Source: Hydrocarboniphaga sp965279055
GTDB taxonomy: Bacteria > Pseudomonadota > Gammaproteobacteria > Nevskiales > Nevskiaceae
Direction: 5' to 3'
Length of the DNA stretch: 64,000 nucleotides
Assembly (NCBI RefSeq): GCF_965279055.1
Contig: NZ_OZ257125.1
Coordinates: 4,960,001 to 5,024,000 of the forward strand
The notes under the pieces are model-generated. The model was not told the DNA's origin. It made no database searches and saw only the letters and a program-made list of their open reading frames with translations. The stretch's first letter is position 1. Each line of letters starts with the position of its first letter. Shown here piece after piece: positions 28,167 through 37,074 of the stretch. The position numbers were made by a program, and so were the translations under genes.

Positions 28167-29003
28167 ATGCCATTGGTCCAAATGAAACCGACGTCGCCGG
28201 GCCGTCGCCACCAGGTCAAGGTGGTTACGCCGGGTTTGTGGAAAGGTGAGCCGCACGCGCCGTTGCTCGAGAAGAACGGCCCGGCCGCTGCTCGCAACAA
28301 CAACGGCCACATCACCGTCCGTCACAAGGGCGGCGGTCACAAGCAGACGTATCGCATCATCGACTTCAAGCGCAACAAGGACGGCGTGCCGGCCAAGGTT
28401 GAGCGAGTCGAATACGATCCGAACCGCACCGCGCACATCGCGCTGCTGTGCTATGCCGACGGCGAGCGCCGCTACATCATCGCGCCGCGTGGCGTGGTGG
28501 CGGGCGACACGCTGCAGTCCGGCTCGGATGCGCCGATCAAGCCGGGCAATGCGCTGCCGCTGCGCAACATCCCGCTGGGTTCGACGATCCATTGCATCGA
28601 GATGCGTCCGGGCAAGGGCGCGCAGCTGGCCCGCTCCGCCGGCGCTGCCGTGCAGCTGGTCGCGCGTGACGGCGAGTACACCACGATCCGCCTGCGTTCG
28701 GGCGAGATGCGCAAGGTGCACAGCGACGGTCGCGCCACCATGGGCGAAGTCAGCAACAACGAGCACAACCTTCGCCAGTACGGCAAGGCCGGCGCCAAGC
28801 GTTGGAAGGGTATCCGCCCGACCGTTCGCGGCGTCGTCATGAACCCGGTCGACCATCCGCACGGTGGTGGTGAAGGCAAGTCTGGTCAGGGCAACCCGCA
28901 CCCGGTTACGCCGTGGGGCCAGCAGACCAAGGGTCTCAAGACCCGCAAGAACAAGCGCACGGATAAGTTCATTATCCGCAGCCGTCACAAAGCGAAGAAG
29001 TAA
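28167..29003 (+). CDS. rplB: 50S ribosomal protein L2
   Basis: L2 is required for subunit association and peptidyl transferase assembly. The 278-residue product contains the family signature VDHPHGGGEGK with the conserved histidine, and HPVTPWGQQTKG near the C-terminus. Length is slightly above E. coli's 273. Confidence 0.98.
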   Translation: MPLVQMKPTSPGRRHQVKVVTPGLWKGEPHAPLLEKNGPAAARNNNGHITVRHKGGGHKQTYRIIDFKRNKDGVPAKVERVEYDPNRTAHIALLCYADGERRYIIAPRGVVAGDTLQSGSDAPIKPGNALPLRNIPLGSTIHCIEMRPGKGAQLARSAGAAVQLVARDGEYTTIRLRSGEMRKVHSDGRATMGEVSNNEHNLRQYGKAGAKRWKGIRPTVRGVVMNPVDHPHGGGEGKSGQGNPHPVTPWGQQTKGLKTRKNKRTDKFIIRSRHKAKK

Positions 29004-29026
29004 GGCCAGGAAACTAGAGATCCGCC

Positions 29027-29299
29027 ATGCCGCGTTCCGTAAAGAAAGGCCCGTTCGTCGATCACCATCTCTCGAAGAAGGTGGGCGACATGCAGGGCAG
29101 CCGTGTGAAGAAGCCGATCAAGACCTGGTCCCGTCGTTCGATGGTGACCCCGGATTTCGTCGGCCTGACGATCCAGGTGCACAACGGCAAGGCTCATATG
29201 CCGGTGTTCATCACCGACAACATGGTCGGCCACAAGTTGGGCGAATTCGCGCCGACCCGGACCTTCAAGGGTCACGGCGGCGACAAGAAGACGGGCTAA
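29027..29299 (+). CDS. rpsS: 30S ribosomal protein S19
   Basis: S19 is a 30S head protein that forms a bridge with L5 and contacts S13. The 90 residues begin MPRSVKKGPFVDHHL and include SRRSMVTPDFVGLTI and FITDNMVGHKLGEFAPTR, as expected. The spacing to rplV is 10 nt. Confidence 0.98.
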   Translation: MPRSVKKGPFVDHHLSKKVGDMQGSRVKKPIKTWSRRSMVTPDFVGLTIQVHNGKAHMPVFITDNMVGHKLGEFAPTRTFKGHGGDKKTG

Positions 29300-29309
29300 G
29301 GAGAACAGC

Positions 29310-29654
29310 ATGCACACTCAAGCCGTCCTCAAGTTCGTCCGTCTTTCGCCGCTCAAGGGCCGCCTGGTTGCGGACCTGGTCCGTGGCAAGAAAGTCGACG
29401 AGGCTCTGAACATCCTCAAGTTCTCCAACCAGCGCGCCGCGGGCCTGATCAAGAAGGTTCTTGAATCGGCCATCGCCAACGCCGAGAACAACAACGGTGC
29501 CGATGTCGACGAACTCCGCGTGTCGGAAATCTTCGTCGATGGCGGTCCGGTGATGAAGCGCATCATGCCGCGTGCCAAGGGCCGCGCCGATCGCATCTCC
29601 AAGCCGACCAGCCACGTCACCGTCCGCGTCTCCGACGAAACGAAAAAGAAGTAA
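29310..29654 (+). CDS. rplV: 50S ribosomal protein L22
   Basis: L22 lines the exit tunnel with a beta-hairpin. The 114-residue product has the family start (VLKFVRLSPLKGRLVADLVRG in part) and the hairpin MKRIMPRAKGRADRI. No deletion is seen in the hairpin associated with macrolide resistance. A strong AAGGAG lies 6 nt before the ATG. Confidence 0.98.
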   Translation: MHTQAVLKFVRLSPLKGRLVADLVRGKKVDEALNILKFSNQRAAGLIKKVLESAIANAENNNGADVDELRVSEIFVDGGPVMKRIMPRAKGRADRISKPTSHVTVRVSDETKKK

Positions 29655-29663
29655 GGCAGACCT

Positions 29664-30353
29664 ATGGGCCATAAAGTCAATCCGAACGGTTTCCGCCTGG
29701 GTATCACCACCCAGTGGACGTCCAACTGGTACGCCGAGCGTCGCGCTTACGGCGAGAACCTGAACAAGGACATCGCCGTTCGCGAATTCCTGCGCAAGAA
29801 GCTGGCGAGCGCCTCGGTGTCGAAGATCCAGATCGACCGTCCGGCCAAGTCGGCGCGCGTGACGATCCACACGGCCCGTCCGGGCATCGTCATCGGCAAG
29901 AAGGGCGAGGACATCGAGAAGCTGAAGCAGGAAGTCGCCGCCAAGATGGGCCTGAAGGCCGACAGCGTTCACATCTCGGTCGAAGAAATCCGCAAGCCGG
30001 AACTCGATGCGCGTCTGATCGCCGAGTCCGTTGCCCAGCAGCTCGAGCGCCGCATCATGTTCCGTCGTGCGATGAAGCGCGCGGTGCAGAACGCGATGCG
30101 CCTGGGTGCGGGCGGCATCAAGATTCAGGTCGGTGGTCGCTTGAACGGCGCTGAAATCGCCCGTACCGAATGGTACCGCGAAGGTCGCGTTCCGCTTCAC
30201 ACGCTGCGCGCGATGGTGGACTACAACACCGCCGAAGCGAAGACCACCTACGGCATCATCGGCGTCAAGGTCTGGGTATTCACCGGCGAAACTTTCGAAG
30301 TCGATGCCAAGGCCGGCAAGAAAGAAGAAGCCGGCGAAGCCGCAACCGCTTAA
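29664..30353 (+). CDS. rpsC: 30S ribosomal protein S3
   Basis: S3 lines the mRNA entry channel. The 229 residues include an N-terminal segment starting MGHKVNPNGFRLGI, a KH domain with the GxxG loop in GIVIGKKGEDIEKLK (about 72-90), and the C-terminal WYREGRVPLHTLRA block. Confidence 0.98.
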   Translation: MGHKVNPNGFRLGITTQWTSNWYAERRAYGENLNKDIAVREFLRKKLASASVSKIQIDRPAKSARVTIHTARPGIVIGKKGEDIEKLKQEVAAKMGLKADSVHISVEEIRKPELDARLIAESVAQQLERRIMFRRAMKRAVQNAMRLGAGGIKIQVGGRLNGAEIARTEWYREGRVPLHTLRAMVDYNTAEAKTTYGIIGVKVWVFTGETFEVDAKAGKKEEAGEAATA

Positions 30354-30407
30354 GTCGTCGAATCAATAGCGCAGACCGCGCAACCGTTTTTTTAGGAGTT
30401 CGCTGCC

Positions 30408-30821
30408 ATGATGCAGCCCAAGAGAACCAAATTCCGTAAGCAGATGAAGGGTCGCAACCGCGGCCTGGCGCAGAACGGCAACAAGGTCAGCTTCGGTGAC
30501 TTTGGCCTGAAGGCCACTGAGCACGGCATGATCACCGCTCGCCAGATCGAAGCGGCGCGTCGCTGCATCACGCGCTACGCCAAGAAAGGCGGCAAGCTGT
30601 TCATCCGCATCTTCCCGGACGCGCCGGTCACCAAGAAGCCGCTGGAAGTCCGCATGGGCTCCGGTAAGGGCAACGTCGAGTACTGGGTCGCCAAAGTGCA
30701 GCCGGGCAAGATGTTGTACGAAATCGAAGGCGTGACCGAAGCCGAAGCCCGCGAGGCTTTCGACCTGGCCGCCGCCAAGCTCTGCGTCAAGACCACCTTC
30801 GTTCAGCGGACGATTCTGTAA
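30408..30821 (+). CDS. rplP: 50S ribosomal protein L16
   Basis: L16 contacts A-site tRNA. The 137 residues start MMQPKRTKFRKQMKGRN and include GSGKGNVEYWVAKVQPGK, the usual L16 signature. The second ATG (30411) is an equally possible start. AGGAG lies upstream. The stop overlaps the ATG of rpmC (TAATG). Confidence 0.98.
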   Translation: MMQPKRTKFRKQMKGRNRGLAQNGNKVSFGDFGLKATEHGMITARQIEAARRCITRYAKKGGKLFIRIFPDAPVTKKPLEVRMGSGKGNVEYWVAKVQPGKMLYEIEGVTEAEAREAFDLAAAKLCVKTTFVQRTIL

Positions 30822-31027
30822 TGAAGACCACCGATTATCTGAAGTCGCTGTCTGGCAAGGACGGCGCCGGTCTGAAGACCGAGCTCGAGGCCCTGCGCCG
30901 CGAGCAGTTCAACCTGCGCATGCAGGGTGCTATGGGTCAGGCCAACCAGTCGCATCTGGCGGCCAACACGCGCAAGAAGATTGCGCAGGTCAAGACCTTC
31001 CTCCAGTCGAAGCAGAGCAAGGCTTGA
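30821..31027 (+). CDS. rpmC: 50S ribosomal protein L29
   Basis: A small helical-hairpin protein at the tunnel exit. The 68 residues contain REQFNLRMQGAMGQ and NTRKKIAQVKT, typical of L29. The start overlaps the rplP stop. Confidence 0.97.
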   Translation: MKTTDYLKSLSGKDGAGLKTELEALRREQFNLRMQGAMGQANQSHLAANTRKKIAQVKTFLQSKQSKA

Positions 31028-31031
31028 AGTC

Positions 31032-31316
31032 ATGAGCGAAGTTAAGAACGAAAGCCCGGCCGCGGCCGAGCACAAAGAGCGTCGCATCGTCGGTGTCGTT
31101 GCCTCCAACAAGGGCGACAAGACCATCACGGTCGTCGTCGAGCGCACCGTGAAGCATCCGATCTACAACAAGATCCTGCGTCGCTCCACCAAGCTCTACG
31201 CGCACGACGAAACCAACCAGTGCAAAGAGGGCGACCTGGTCGCCATCGTCGAGACCCGTCCGCTGTCGCGCACCAAGCGCTTCAAGCTGGTCGAAGTCCT
31301 GCAGACGCACGCTTAA
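31032..31316 (+). CDS. rpsQ: 30S ribosomal protein S17
   Basis: S17 is a primary 16S-binding OB-fold protein. ATG 31032 gives 94 residues. An approximately 15-residue N-terminal extension (MSEVKNESPAAAEHKE) precedes the conserved RRIVGVVASNKGDKT. HPIYNKILRRSTKLYAHDE and the ending RPLSRTKRFKLVEVL are typical. The open frame upstream lies within rpmC. Confidence 0.96.
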   Translation: MSEVKNESPAAAEHKERRIVGVVASNKGDKTITVVVERTVKHPIYNKILRRSTKLYAHDETNQCKEGDLVAIVETRPLSRTKRFKLVEVLQTHA

Positions 31317-31337
31317 GAGCCGCAGGAGAAACTCGCC

Positions 31338-31703
31338 ATGATGCAGCAAGAAAGTTTCCTCGTCGCCGCCGACAACAGCGGCGCGAAGACCGTGCAGGTC
31401 ATCCAGGTCAAGGGCAGCACCTATCGCCGCTACGCGAACATCGGCGACCTGATCAAGGTCACCGTCAAAGACGCGATCCCGCGCGGCAAGGTCAAGAAGG
31501 GTGAAGTGCACGACGCCGTCGTCGTCCGCACCCGTCATGGCGTGCGCCGTCCGGATGGCTCGACGATCCGCTTCGACACCAACGCCGCCGTGCTGCTGAC
31601 CAGCAAGGGCGAGCCGATCGGCACCCGTATCTTCGGGCCGGTCACGCGCGAGCTGCGCGAGAACTTCATGAAGATCGTTTCCCTCGCGCCCGAAGTCATC
31701 TAA
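31338..31703 (+). CDS. rplN: 50S ribosomal protein L14
   Basis: A 50S interface protein of 121 residues. VKDAIPRGKVKKGEV, GVRRPDGSTIRFD and IGTRIFGPVTRELR are diagnostic. The first 30 residues (QESFLVAADNSGAKTVQVIQ) differ moderately from E. coli L14 but keep the ADNSGA core. It is the first gene of the spc part; no separate promoter is seen. Confidence 0.97.
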   Translation: MMQQESFLVAADNSGAKTVQVIQVKGSTYRRYANIGDLIKVTVKDAIPRGKVKKGEVHDAVVVRTRHGVRRPDGSTIRFDTNAAVLLTSKGEPIGTRIFGPVTRELRENFMKIVSLAPEVI

Positions 31704-31724
31704 GGCGCAGGTCAAGAGAATCGT

Positions 31725-32045
31725 ATGAGCAAGATCAAGAAAGGCGACGACGTCATCGTCATCACCGGCAAGGACAAGGGTCGCCGCGGCAATGTGTCGC
31801 GCGTGCTCGAAGGCGCCCTGCTGGTCGAAGGCATCAACGTTGCCAAGCGTCACACCAAGGGCAACCCGCAGGCTGGCGTCGCCGGTGGCATCGTCGAAAA
31901 AGAGATGCCGATCGACATCTCCAACGTCGCGCTGTTCAACAGCAAGACCGGCAAGGCCGATCGCGTTGGTTTCAAGTTTGTCGGCGAAGGCGCAGACCGC
32001 AAGAAGGTCCGCATCTTCAAGTCCAGCAAAGAGCTGATCGATTAA
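31725..32045 (+). CDS. rplX: 50S ribosomal protein L24
   Basis: L24 initiates 50S assembly through its KOW domain. The 106 residues begin MSKIKKGDDVIVITGKDKGRRG, with the KOW motif at about 8-30, and contain EKEMPIDISNVALFN. A 97-nt gap follows, the largest inside the S10-spc run. Confidence 0.98.
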   Translation: MSKIKKGDDVIVITGKDKGRRGNVSRVLEGALLVEGINVAKRHTKGNPQAGVAGGIVEKEMPIDISNVALFNSKTGKADRVGFKFVGEGADRKKVRIFKSSKELID

Positions 32046-32142
32046 GTAATCAACAGGTTTTCAGTCCTAGGCGACCGGTCCTCTGCATCAGCAGAAGAAT
32101 TCGGAAGCTCCGACCGGAAGCACAACTGGAAACGAAAGAGTC
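32046..32142 (+). promoter_or_regulatory. rplX-rplE intercistronic region, candidate S8-binding site
   Basis: 97 nt where neighbouring genes are separated by far less. It contains short pairings such as TCTGC/GCAGA and is conspicuously less regular than coding sequence. In E. coli ribosomal protein S8 represses the spc operon by binding mRNA at the rplX-rplE junction. Position matches; I did not establish the S8 core motif. Confidence 0.35.
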
Positions 32143-32682
32143 ATGGCTAATCTGCAGAAGCAGTACAAAGAAAAGATCGCCGCCGAGCTGAAGGAAAAGC
32201 TCGGCTGCAATGCGATGGCGGTTCCGCGTCTTTCCAAGATCACGCTGAACATGGGCGTGGGCGAGACCACCAGCGACAAGAAGGTCATCGAGCATGCCGT
32301 CAAGGACATGATCGCGATCGCCGGCCAGAAGCCGGTCATCACCAAGACCCGCATCTCGATCGCCGCGTTCAAGGTTCGCGAGAACTTCCCGGTCGGCGTC
32401 AAGGTCACGCTGCGCGACGCGCGCATGTGGGAATTCCTCGAGCGCCTGATCGTCGTGGCGCTGCCGCGTATCCGCGACTTCCGCGGCATTTCGCCGAAGG
32501 GTTTCGACGGCGCCGGCAACTTCAATTTCGGCATCACCGAGCAGATCATCTTTCCGGAAATCGAGTACGACAAGATCGATACGCTGCGCGGCATGAACAT
32601 CACCTTCACCACCACCGCGAAGACCGACGCTGAAGGCCGGGCCCTGCTCGACGCTTTCAACTTCCCCTTCCGCAAGCAGTAA
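32143..32682 (+). CDS. rplE: 50S ribosomal protein L5
   Basis: L5 binds 5S rRNA in the central protuberance and bridges to S13. The 179 residues include LNMGVGE, GQKPVITKTRISIAAFKVR and FRGISPKGFDGAGNF, all L5 signatures. Translation may be controlled through the upstream gap. Confidence 0.98.
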   Translation: MANLQKQYKEKIAAELKEKLGCNAMAVPRLSKITLNMGVGETTSDKKVIEHAVKDMIAIAGQKPVITKTRISIAAFKVRENFPVGVKVTLRDARMWEFLERLIVVALPRIRDFRGISPKGFDGAGNFNFGITEQIIFPEIEYDKIDTLRGMNITFTTTAKTDAEGRALLDAFNFPFRKQ

Positions 32683-32699
32683 GACCGAGCGAGACTGAC

Positions 32700-33005
32700 A
32701 TGGCCAAGAGAAACATGATCGAGCGCGAAGCCAAGCGCGCGAAGCTGGTTGCCAAGCTCGGCAAGAAGCGTGAGACGCTGCGGGCGCTGTCGATCAGCCC
32801 CACTGCCTCGTACGACGAGAAGCAGGCTGCCGCCGTCGCACTGCAGAAGCTGCCGCGCGATTCCAGCTACACCCGCCAGCGCAATCGTTGCGCGATCACC
32901 GGCCGCAGCCGTGGCGTGTACTCCAAGTTCGGCCTCGGCCGTCACAAGCTGCGTGAAGCGGCCATGCGCGGCGAAGTGCCGGGCCTGAAGAAAGCCAGCT
33001 GGTAA
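32700..33005 (+). CDS. rpsN: 30S ribosomal protein S14 (zinc-free type)
   Basis: The 101-residue length and absence of the CxxC pairs identify the C-minus form of S14. RQRNRCAITGRSRGVYSKFG and LREAAMRGEVPGLKKASW are the family C-terminal signatures. It lies between rplE and rpsH as usual. Confidence 0.98.
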   Translation: MAKRNMIEREAKRAKLVAKLGKKRETLRALSISPTASYDEKQAAAVALQKLPRDSSYTRQRNRCAITGRSRGVYSKFGLGRHKLREAAMRGEVPGLKKASW

Positions 33006-33020
33006 GGAAAGAGCAAGAAC

Positions 33021-33419
33021 ATGAGCATGACTGATCCCGTTGGCGACTTCCTGACCCGCATCCGCAATGGTCAGCAGGCGCGCAAAAAGCAGATCACCGC
33101 GCCGGCGTCCAAGCTGAAGTCGGCGATCGCCCAGGTGTTGAAGGACGAAGGCTACATCGCCTCGTTCGAGACCGTGGATTCCGGCGCCGGCAAGAAGACC
33201 CTGGCGCTGACGCTGAAGTATTTCGACAACAAGCCGGTGATCGAGCGCATCGACCGCGTCAGCAAGCCGAGCCTGCGCGTGTACAAGGCATCGGGCGAGC
33301 TCCCCACCGTGCTCGGCGGCCTGGGCATCGCGATCATTTCGACGCCGAACGGCGTGGTGACGGACAAGGCGGCTCGCGCTGCCGGGCAGGGCGGCGAAGT
33401 GCTCTGCATCGTCGCCTAA
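33021..33419 (+). CDS. rpsH: 30S ribosomal protein S8
   Basis: S8 is a primary 16S rRNA-binding protein and, in E. coli, the spc operon repressor. The 132 residues begin MSMTDPVGDFLTRIRNGQ. The C-terminal domain has the segment before the usual GGEVLCIVA ending. It lies 16 nt after rpsN. Confidence 0.98.
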   Translation: MSMTDPVGDFLTRIRNGQQARKKQITAPASKLKSAIAQVLKDEGYIASFETVDSGAGKKTLALTLKYFDNKPVIERIDRVSKPSLRVYKASGELPTVLGGLGIAIISTPNGVVTDKAARAAGQGGEVLCIVA

Positions 33420-33459
33420 GCCTTCCCGCCGAATAACAAGACAAGTAGGACGAGAACCC

Positions 33460-33990
33460 ATGTCCCGTGTAGCTAAAATGCCGGTGGTGATCCCCGCCGG
33501 CGTCACCATCACCAGCAATGCTGGTGTCGTGACCATCAAGGGTGCCAAGGCGACGCAGACCGTGACGCTGAGCCACGGCATCGTCGTCGACATCGCCGCC
33601 GGCGAAGCCGTCATCAATGCCGATTCGGCCAAGGCCAATGCGATGCAGGCCGGTACCATCCGCGCGCTGCTGAACAACGCCGTGACCGGTGTGACCAAGG
33701 GCTACGAGCGCAAGCTGCAGCTCGTCGGCGTGGGTTACCGCGCCTCGATCGCCGACAAGAAGGTCAACCTGCAGGTGGGTCTGTCGCACCCGGTGAATCA
33801 CCCGATCCCGGAGGGCATCAACGTCGTTTGCCCGACCCAGACCGAAATCGTCATCACCGGTTCGAGCAAGCATCAGGTCGGCCAGCTGGCCGCCCAGCTG
33901 CGCAGCTACCGTCCGCCAGAGCCGTACAAGGGCAAGGGCGTGCGCTACTCCGATGAGAAGGTTGTGCTGAAGGAAGCCAAGAAGAAGTAA
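33460..33990 (+). CDS. rplF: 50S ribosomal protein L6
   Basis: L6 binds near the sarcin-ricin loop. The 176 residues comprise two similar domains. GYERKLQLVGVGYRAS and the C-terminal RPPEPYKGKGVRY motif are diagnostic. A 62-nt gap, with no clear structure seen, precedes rplR. Confidence 0.98.
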   Translation: MSRVAKMPVVIPAGVTITSNAGVVTIKGAKATQTVTLSHGIVVDIAAGEAVINADSAKANAMQAGTIRALLNNAVTGVTKGYERKLQLVGVGYRASIADKKVNLQVGLSHPVNHPIPEGINVVCPTQTEIVITGSSKHQVGQLAAQLRSYRPPEPYKGKGVRYSDEKVVLKEAKKK

Positions 33991-34052
33991 CGCCCCGCGC
34001 CATTGCGCACCAGCGTTTTCTTCCCACTATTGAGAAGTACCGAGCCGGCACC

Positions 34053-34409
34053 ATGAAAGACAAGAAGCAAGTTCGCCTGCGTCGCGCACGCCGCACGCGT
34101 TTCAAGATCCGCGAGTTGGGCGTGTTCCGCCTGGCAGTGCACCGCACGTCGGGCCACATCTATGCGCAGATCATCGCGCCGAACGCCGGCGAAACCGTCG
34201 CGTCCGCATCGACGGTCGAGAAGAGCATCGCCGAAGGCCTGAAGGGCACCGGCAACGTCGACGCCGCCAAGAAGGTGGGTCAGGTCATCGCCGAGCGCGC
34301 CAAGGCCGCGGGCATCACGTCGGTCGCGTTCGATCGCGCCGGGTTCAAGTATCACGGTCGTATCAAGGCGCTGGCCGATGCCGCGCGTGAAGCCGGTCTG
34401 GAGTTTTAA
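34053..34409 (+). CDS. rplR: 50S ribosomal protein L18
   Basis: L18 carries 5S rRNA into the 50S subunit with L5. The 118 residues contain LRRARRTRFKIRE, RLAVHRTSGHIYAQ and the C-terminal FDRAGFKYHGRIKALADAAR. Confidence 0.98.
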   Translation: MKDKKQVRLRRARRTRFKIRELGVFRLAVHRTSGHIYAQIIAPNAGETVASASTVEKSIAEGLKGTGNVDAAKKVGQVIAERAKAAGITSVAFDRAGFKYHGRIKALADAAREAGLEF

Positions 34410-34412
34410 TTC

Positions 34413-34928
34413 ATGGCAACGAACATGCAGTACGACGACTCGCAGAGCAGCGGCGACTTCAAAGAGAAGCTGGTCACCGTCAACCGCGTCAGCAAGACGG
34501 TCAAGGGCGGCAAGCAGTTCGCCTTCACCGCGCTGACCGTGGTCGGTGACGGCGCCGGCCGTGTCGGCTTTGGTTATGGCAAGGCGCGCGAAGTGCCGCA
34601 GGCCATCTCCAAGGCGATGGACCAGGCGCGCAAGAACATGATCACCGTGCCGCTCAAGGGCCTGACCCTGCAGCACGAGATCTGGGGCACGCACGGCGCC
34701 ACCAAGGTGTTCATGCGCCCGGCATCCGACGGTACCGGTGTTATCGCCGGTGGCGCGATGCGCGCGGTGTTCGAAGTCGCCGGCGTGCAGAACGTGCTGG
34801 CCAAGAGCTTCGGCTCGCGTAACCCGATCAACATGGTTCGCGCCACGCTGGATGCGCTCAAGCGCATGAACATGCCGTCCGAAATTGCCGCCAAGCGCGG
34901 CAAGTCGGTCGAAGAACTGCTCGCCTAA
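34413..34928 (+). CDS. rpsE: 30S ribosomal protein S5
   Basis: S5 contributes to decoding fidelity and mRNA unwinding. The 171 residues have an acidic N-terminal extension of about 15 residues, then VNRVSKTVKGGKQFAFTALT, GYGKAREVPQAISKA and the C-terminal domain ending NPINMVRATLDAL. The spectinomycin-associated loop VSKTVKGGK is intact. Confidence 0.98.
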   Translation: MATNMQYDDSQSSGDFKEKLVTVNRVSKTVKGGKQFAFTALTVVGDGAGRVGFGYGKAREVPQAISKAMDQARKNMITVPLKGLTLQHEIWGTHGATKVFMRPASDGTGVIAGGAMRAVFEVAGVQNVLAKSFGSRNPINMVRATLDALKRMNMPSEIAAKRGKSVEELLA

Positions 34929-34937
34929 GGATTCGCC

Positions 34938-35129
34938 ATGAGCACGACGAAGCAAATCAAGGTCACGCTGACGAAGAGCATCTTCGGCCGCGTCAAGGGC
35001 CACAAGGAATGCGTCAACGGCCTCGGCCTGCGCAAGCCGCACCAGAGCGTGGTCATCGCCGCCACTCCCGAGAACCTGGGCATGATCAACAAGGCGTACT
35101 ACCTGCTGAAAGTGGAAGAGGTCGCCTAA
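34938..35129 (+). CDS. rpmD: 50S ribosomal protein L30
   Basis: A small 50S protein of 63 residues with VTLTKSIFGRVKGHKECV and the VVIAATPENLGMI region. Its TAA overlaps the rplO start (TAATG). Confidence 0.97.
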   Translation: MSTTKQIKVTLTKSIFGRVKGHKECVNGLGLRKPHQSVVIAATPENLGMINKAYYLLKVEEVA

Positions 35130-35566
35130 TGAAACTCAACGACATCAAGCCTGCAGAAGGCTCCAAGACGGCCCGCGTTCGCGTCGGCCGTGGCATCGGC
35201 TCCGGCATGGGCAAGACCGCCGGCCGTGGTCACAAGGGTCAGCGCGCTCGCAAGGGCGGCCGCGGCAAGGTCGGCTTCGAAGGCGGCCAGATGCCGATCC
35301 AGCGTCGTCTGCCCAAGCGCGGCTTCAACAGCCCGCTGATCAACAAGACCGCCGAAGTGCGTCTGTCCGAGCTGGCCAAGCTGAAGTTCGAAGGCGAGAT
35401 CGACCTGGCCACGCTGAAACTGGCCAACGTGGTCCCGGCGACCTGCGAGCAGGCCAAGGTGATCAAGTCGGGCGAGCTGGGCCGCAAGATTTCGCTGAAG
35501 GGCATCCTGGTCACCAAGGGCGCGCGCGAAGTCATCGAGGCTGCCGGCGGCAGCATCGCGGAATAA
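35129..35566 (+). CDS. rplO: 50S ribosomal protein L15
   Basis: L15 is a late-assembly protein of 145 residues. ATG 35129 gives MKLNDIKPAEGSKTARVRVG, the family N-terminus, and a glycine-rich KTAGRGHKGQRARKGG segment. The open frame upstream lies in rpmD. secY follows after about 40 nt. Confidence 0.98.
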   Translation: MKLNDIKPAEGSKTARVRVGRGIGSGMGKTAGRGHKGQRARKGGRGKVGFEGGQMPIQRRLPKRGFNSPLINKTAEVRLSELAKLKFEGEIDLATLKLANVVPATCEQAKVIKSGELGRKISLKGILVTKGAREVIEAAGGSIAE

Positions 35567-35608
35567 TCGGTTCTTCGTTCGTTAGCGACCAGCCAAGCAC
35601 AAGGAAAT

Positions 35609-37015
35609 ATGGCCAAGACCCCCGCCAGCGCAGGCATGGTGCCGGACCTCTCCAAGATCGGGGAAGTTCGCGGCCGTCTGCTGTTCCTGCTCGGCGCCAT
35701 CGTGGTCTACCGCATCGGCAGCTATATCCCGGTGCCGGGCATCGATCCGCGTCAGCTCGAGCAGCTGTTCAGCAACACCCAGGGCTCGATCCTGGACATG
35801 TTCAACATGTTCTCGGGTGGCGCGCTGCATCGTCTGTCGATTTTCGCGCTCGGCGTCATGCCGTACATCTCGGCGTCGATCATCGTGCAGCTGATGGCCG
35901 CCGTCGTTCCGCAGCTCAAGGAGCTGAAGAAGGAAGGCGAGTCCGGCCGTCGCCAGCTGACCAAGCTGACCCGCTACGGCACGCTGGGCCTGGCGATTTT
36001 CCAGTCGATCGGCGCCGCGACCGCGCTGCAGAAGAGCGGCGTGGCGATTTCGCCCGGCTTCGGTTTCGTGTTCACCGCGACGGTGTCGCTGGTGACCGGC
36101 ACGATGTTCCTGATGTGGCTGGGTGAGCAGATCACCGAGCGCGGCATCGGCAACGGCATGTCGATGATCATCTTCGCCGGCATCGTCGCGGGTCTGCCGC
36201 CGGCGCTGGGCGCGACCGCGCAGCTGGTGTCGGAAGGCTCGATGTCCGGCCTGATGGTGATCGCAGTGATCCTGCTGGTTGCCGCCGTGACCTGGGGTGT
36301 GGTGTTCGTCGAACGCTCGCAGCGCCGGATTCCGGTCCACCACGCTCGACGTCAGCAGGGCCGCAAGCTGTTCGCTGCGCAGACCCAGCATCTGCCGCTG
36401 AAGCTGAACATGGCCGGCGTGATTCCGCCGATCTTCGCTTCGTCCATCATTCTGTTCCCGGCCTCGATCGTGCGCTTCTTCGGCGGCGAGCAGGGCGGCG
36501 GTTTTTTGCAACAGCTGGCCAATGCGCTGTCGCCGGGCCAGGCGCTGCATAGCGTGCTGTACGCCGTGCTGATCATCTTCTTCTGCTTCTTCTACACCGC
36601 GCTGGTGTTCGATTCCCGCGAGACCGCGGAGAACCTGAAGAAGTCGGGCGCCTTCATTCCCGGCGTGCGTCCCGGTACGCAGACCGCCCGTTACATCGAC
36701 CAGGTGCTGACCCGCCTGACCGTCGCCGGCGCGATCTACATCACCCTGGTCTGCCTGCTGCCGGAGCTGTTCATCGCTTACTGGAGCGTGCCGATCGCAT
36801 TTGGCGGCACGTCGCTGCTGATTACCGTGGTGGTGGTGATGGACTTCATGGCGCAGCTGCAGGCGCACCTGATGTCGCACCAGTACGACGGCCTGCTGAA
36901 GAAGGCCAACCTGAAGACGCTTGGCAAGGGCGGCGAAGGTGGTGGCAAGCCGGGCGCCCGCGCGCTCGGCCGCACGGAAACCAAGAGCCTGAGTGGTTCG
37001 GGCTCGCAACGCTGA
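35609..37015 (+). CDS. secY: Preprotein translocase subunit SecY
   Basis: SecY is the protein-conducting channel. The 468-residue product has ten hydrophobic segments. Recognisable blocks are RIGSYIPVPGID, FSGGALHRLSIFALGVMPYI, the plug-region segment, and LKLNMAGVIPPIFASSI. The C-terminus carries a glycine- and charge-rich tail (GKGGEGGGKPGARALG) longer than that of E. coli SecY. It is translated from the spc transcript with an AAGGA site. Confidence 0.98.
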   Translation: MAKTPASAGMVPDLSKIGEVRGRLLFLLGAIVVYRIGSYIPVPGIDPRQLEQLFSNTQGSILDMFNMFSGGALHRLSIFALGVMPYISASIIVQLMAAVVPQLKELKKEGESGRRQLTKLTRYGTLGLAIFQSIGAATALQKSGVAISPGFGFVFTATVSLVTGTMFLMWLGEQITERGIGNGMSMIIFAGIVAGLPPALGATAQLVSEGSMSGLMVIAVILLVAAVTWGVVFVERSQRRIPVHHARRQQGRKLFAAQTQHLPLKLNMAGVIPPIFASSIILFPASIVRFFGGEQGGGFLQQLANALSPGQALHSVLYAVLIIFFCFFYTALVFDSRETAENLKKSGAFIPGVRPGTQTARYIDQVLTRLTVAGAIYITLVCLLPELFIAYWSVPIAFGGTSLLITVVVVMDFMAQLQAHLMSHQYDGLLKKANLKTLGKGGEGGGKPGARALGRTETKSLSGSGSQR

Positions 37016-37074
37016 TCGGATCCGGGCAACCGGGTCGGGTCGTCGCTATCAATAGAAGTCGTTAGAGGTTCGTC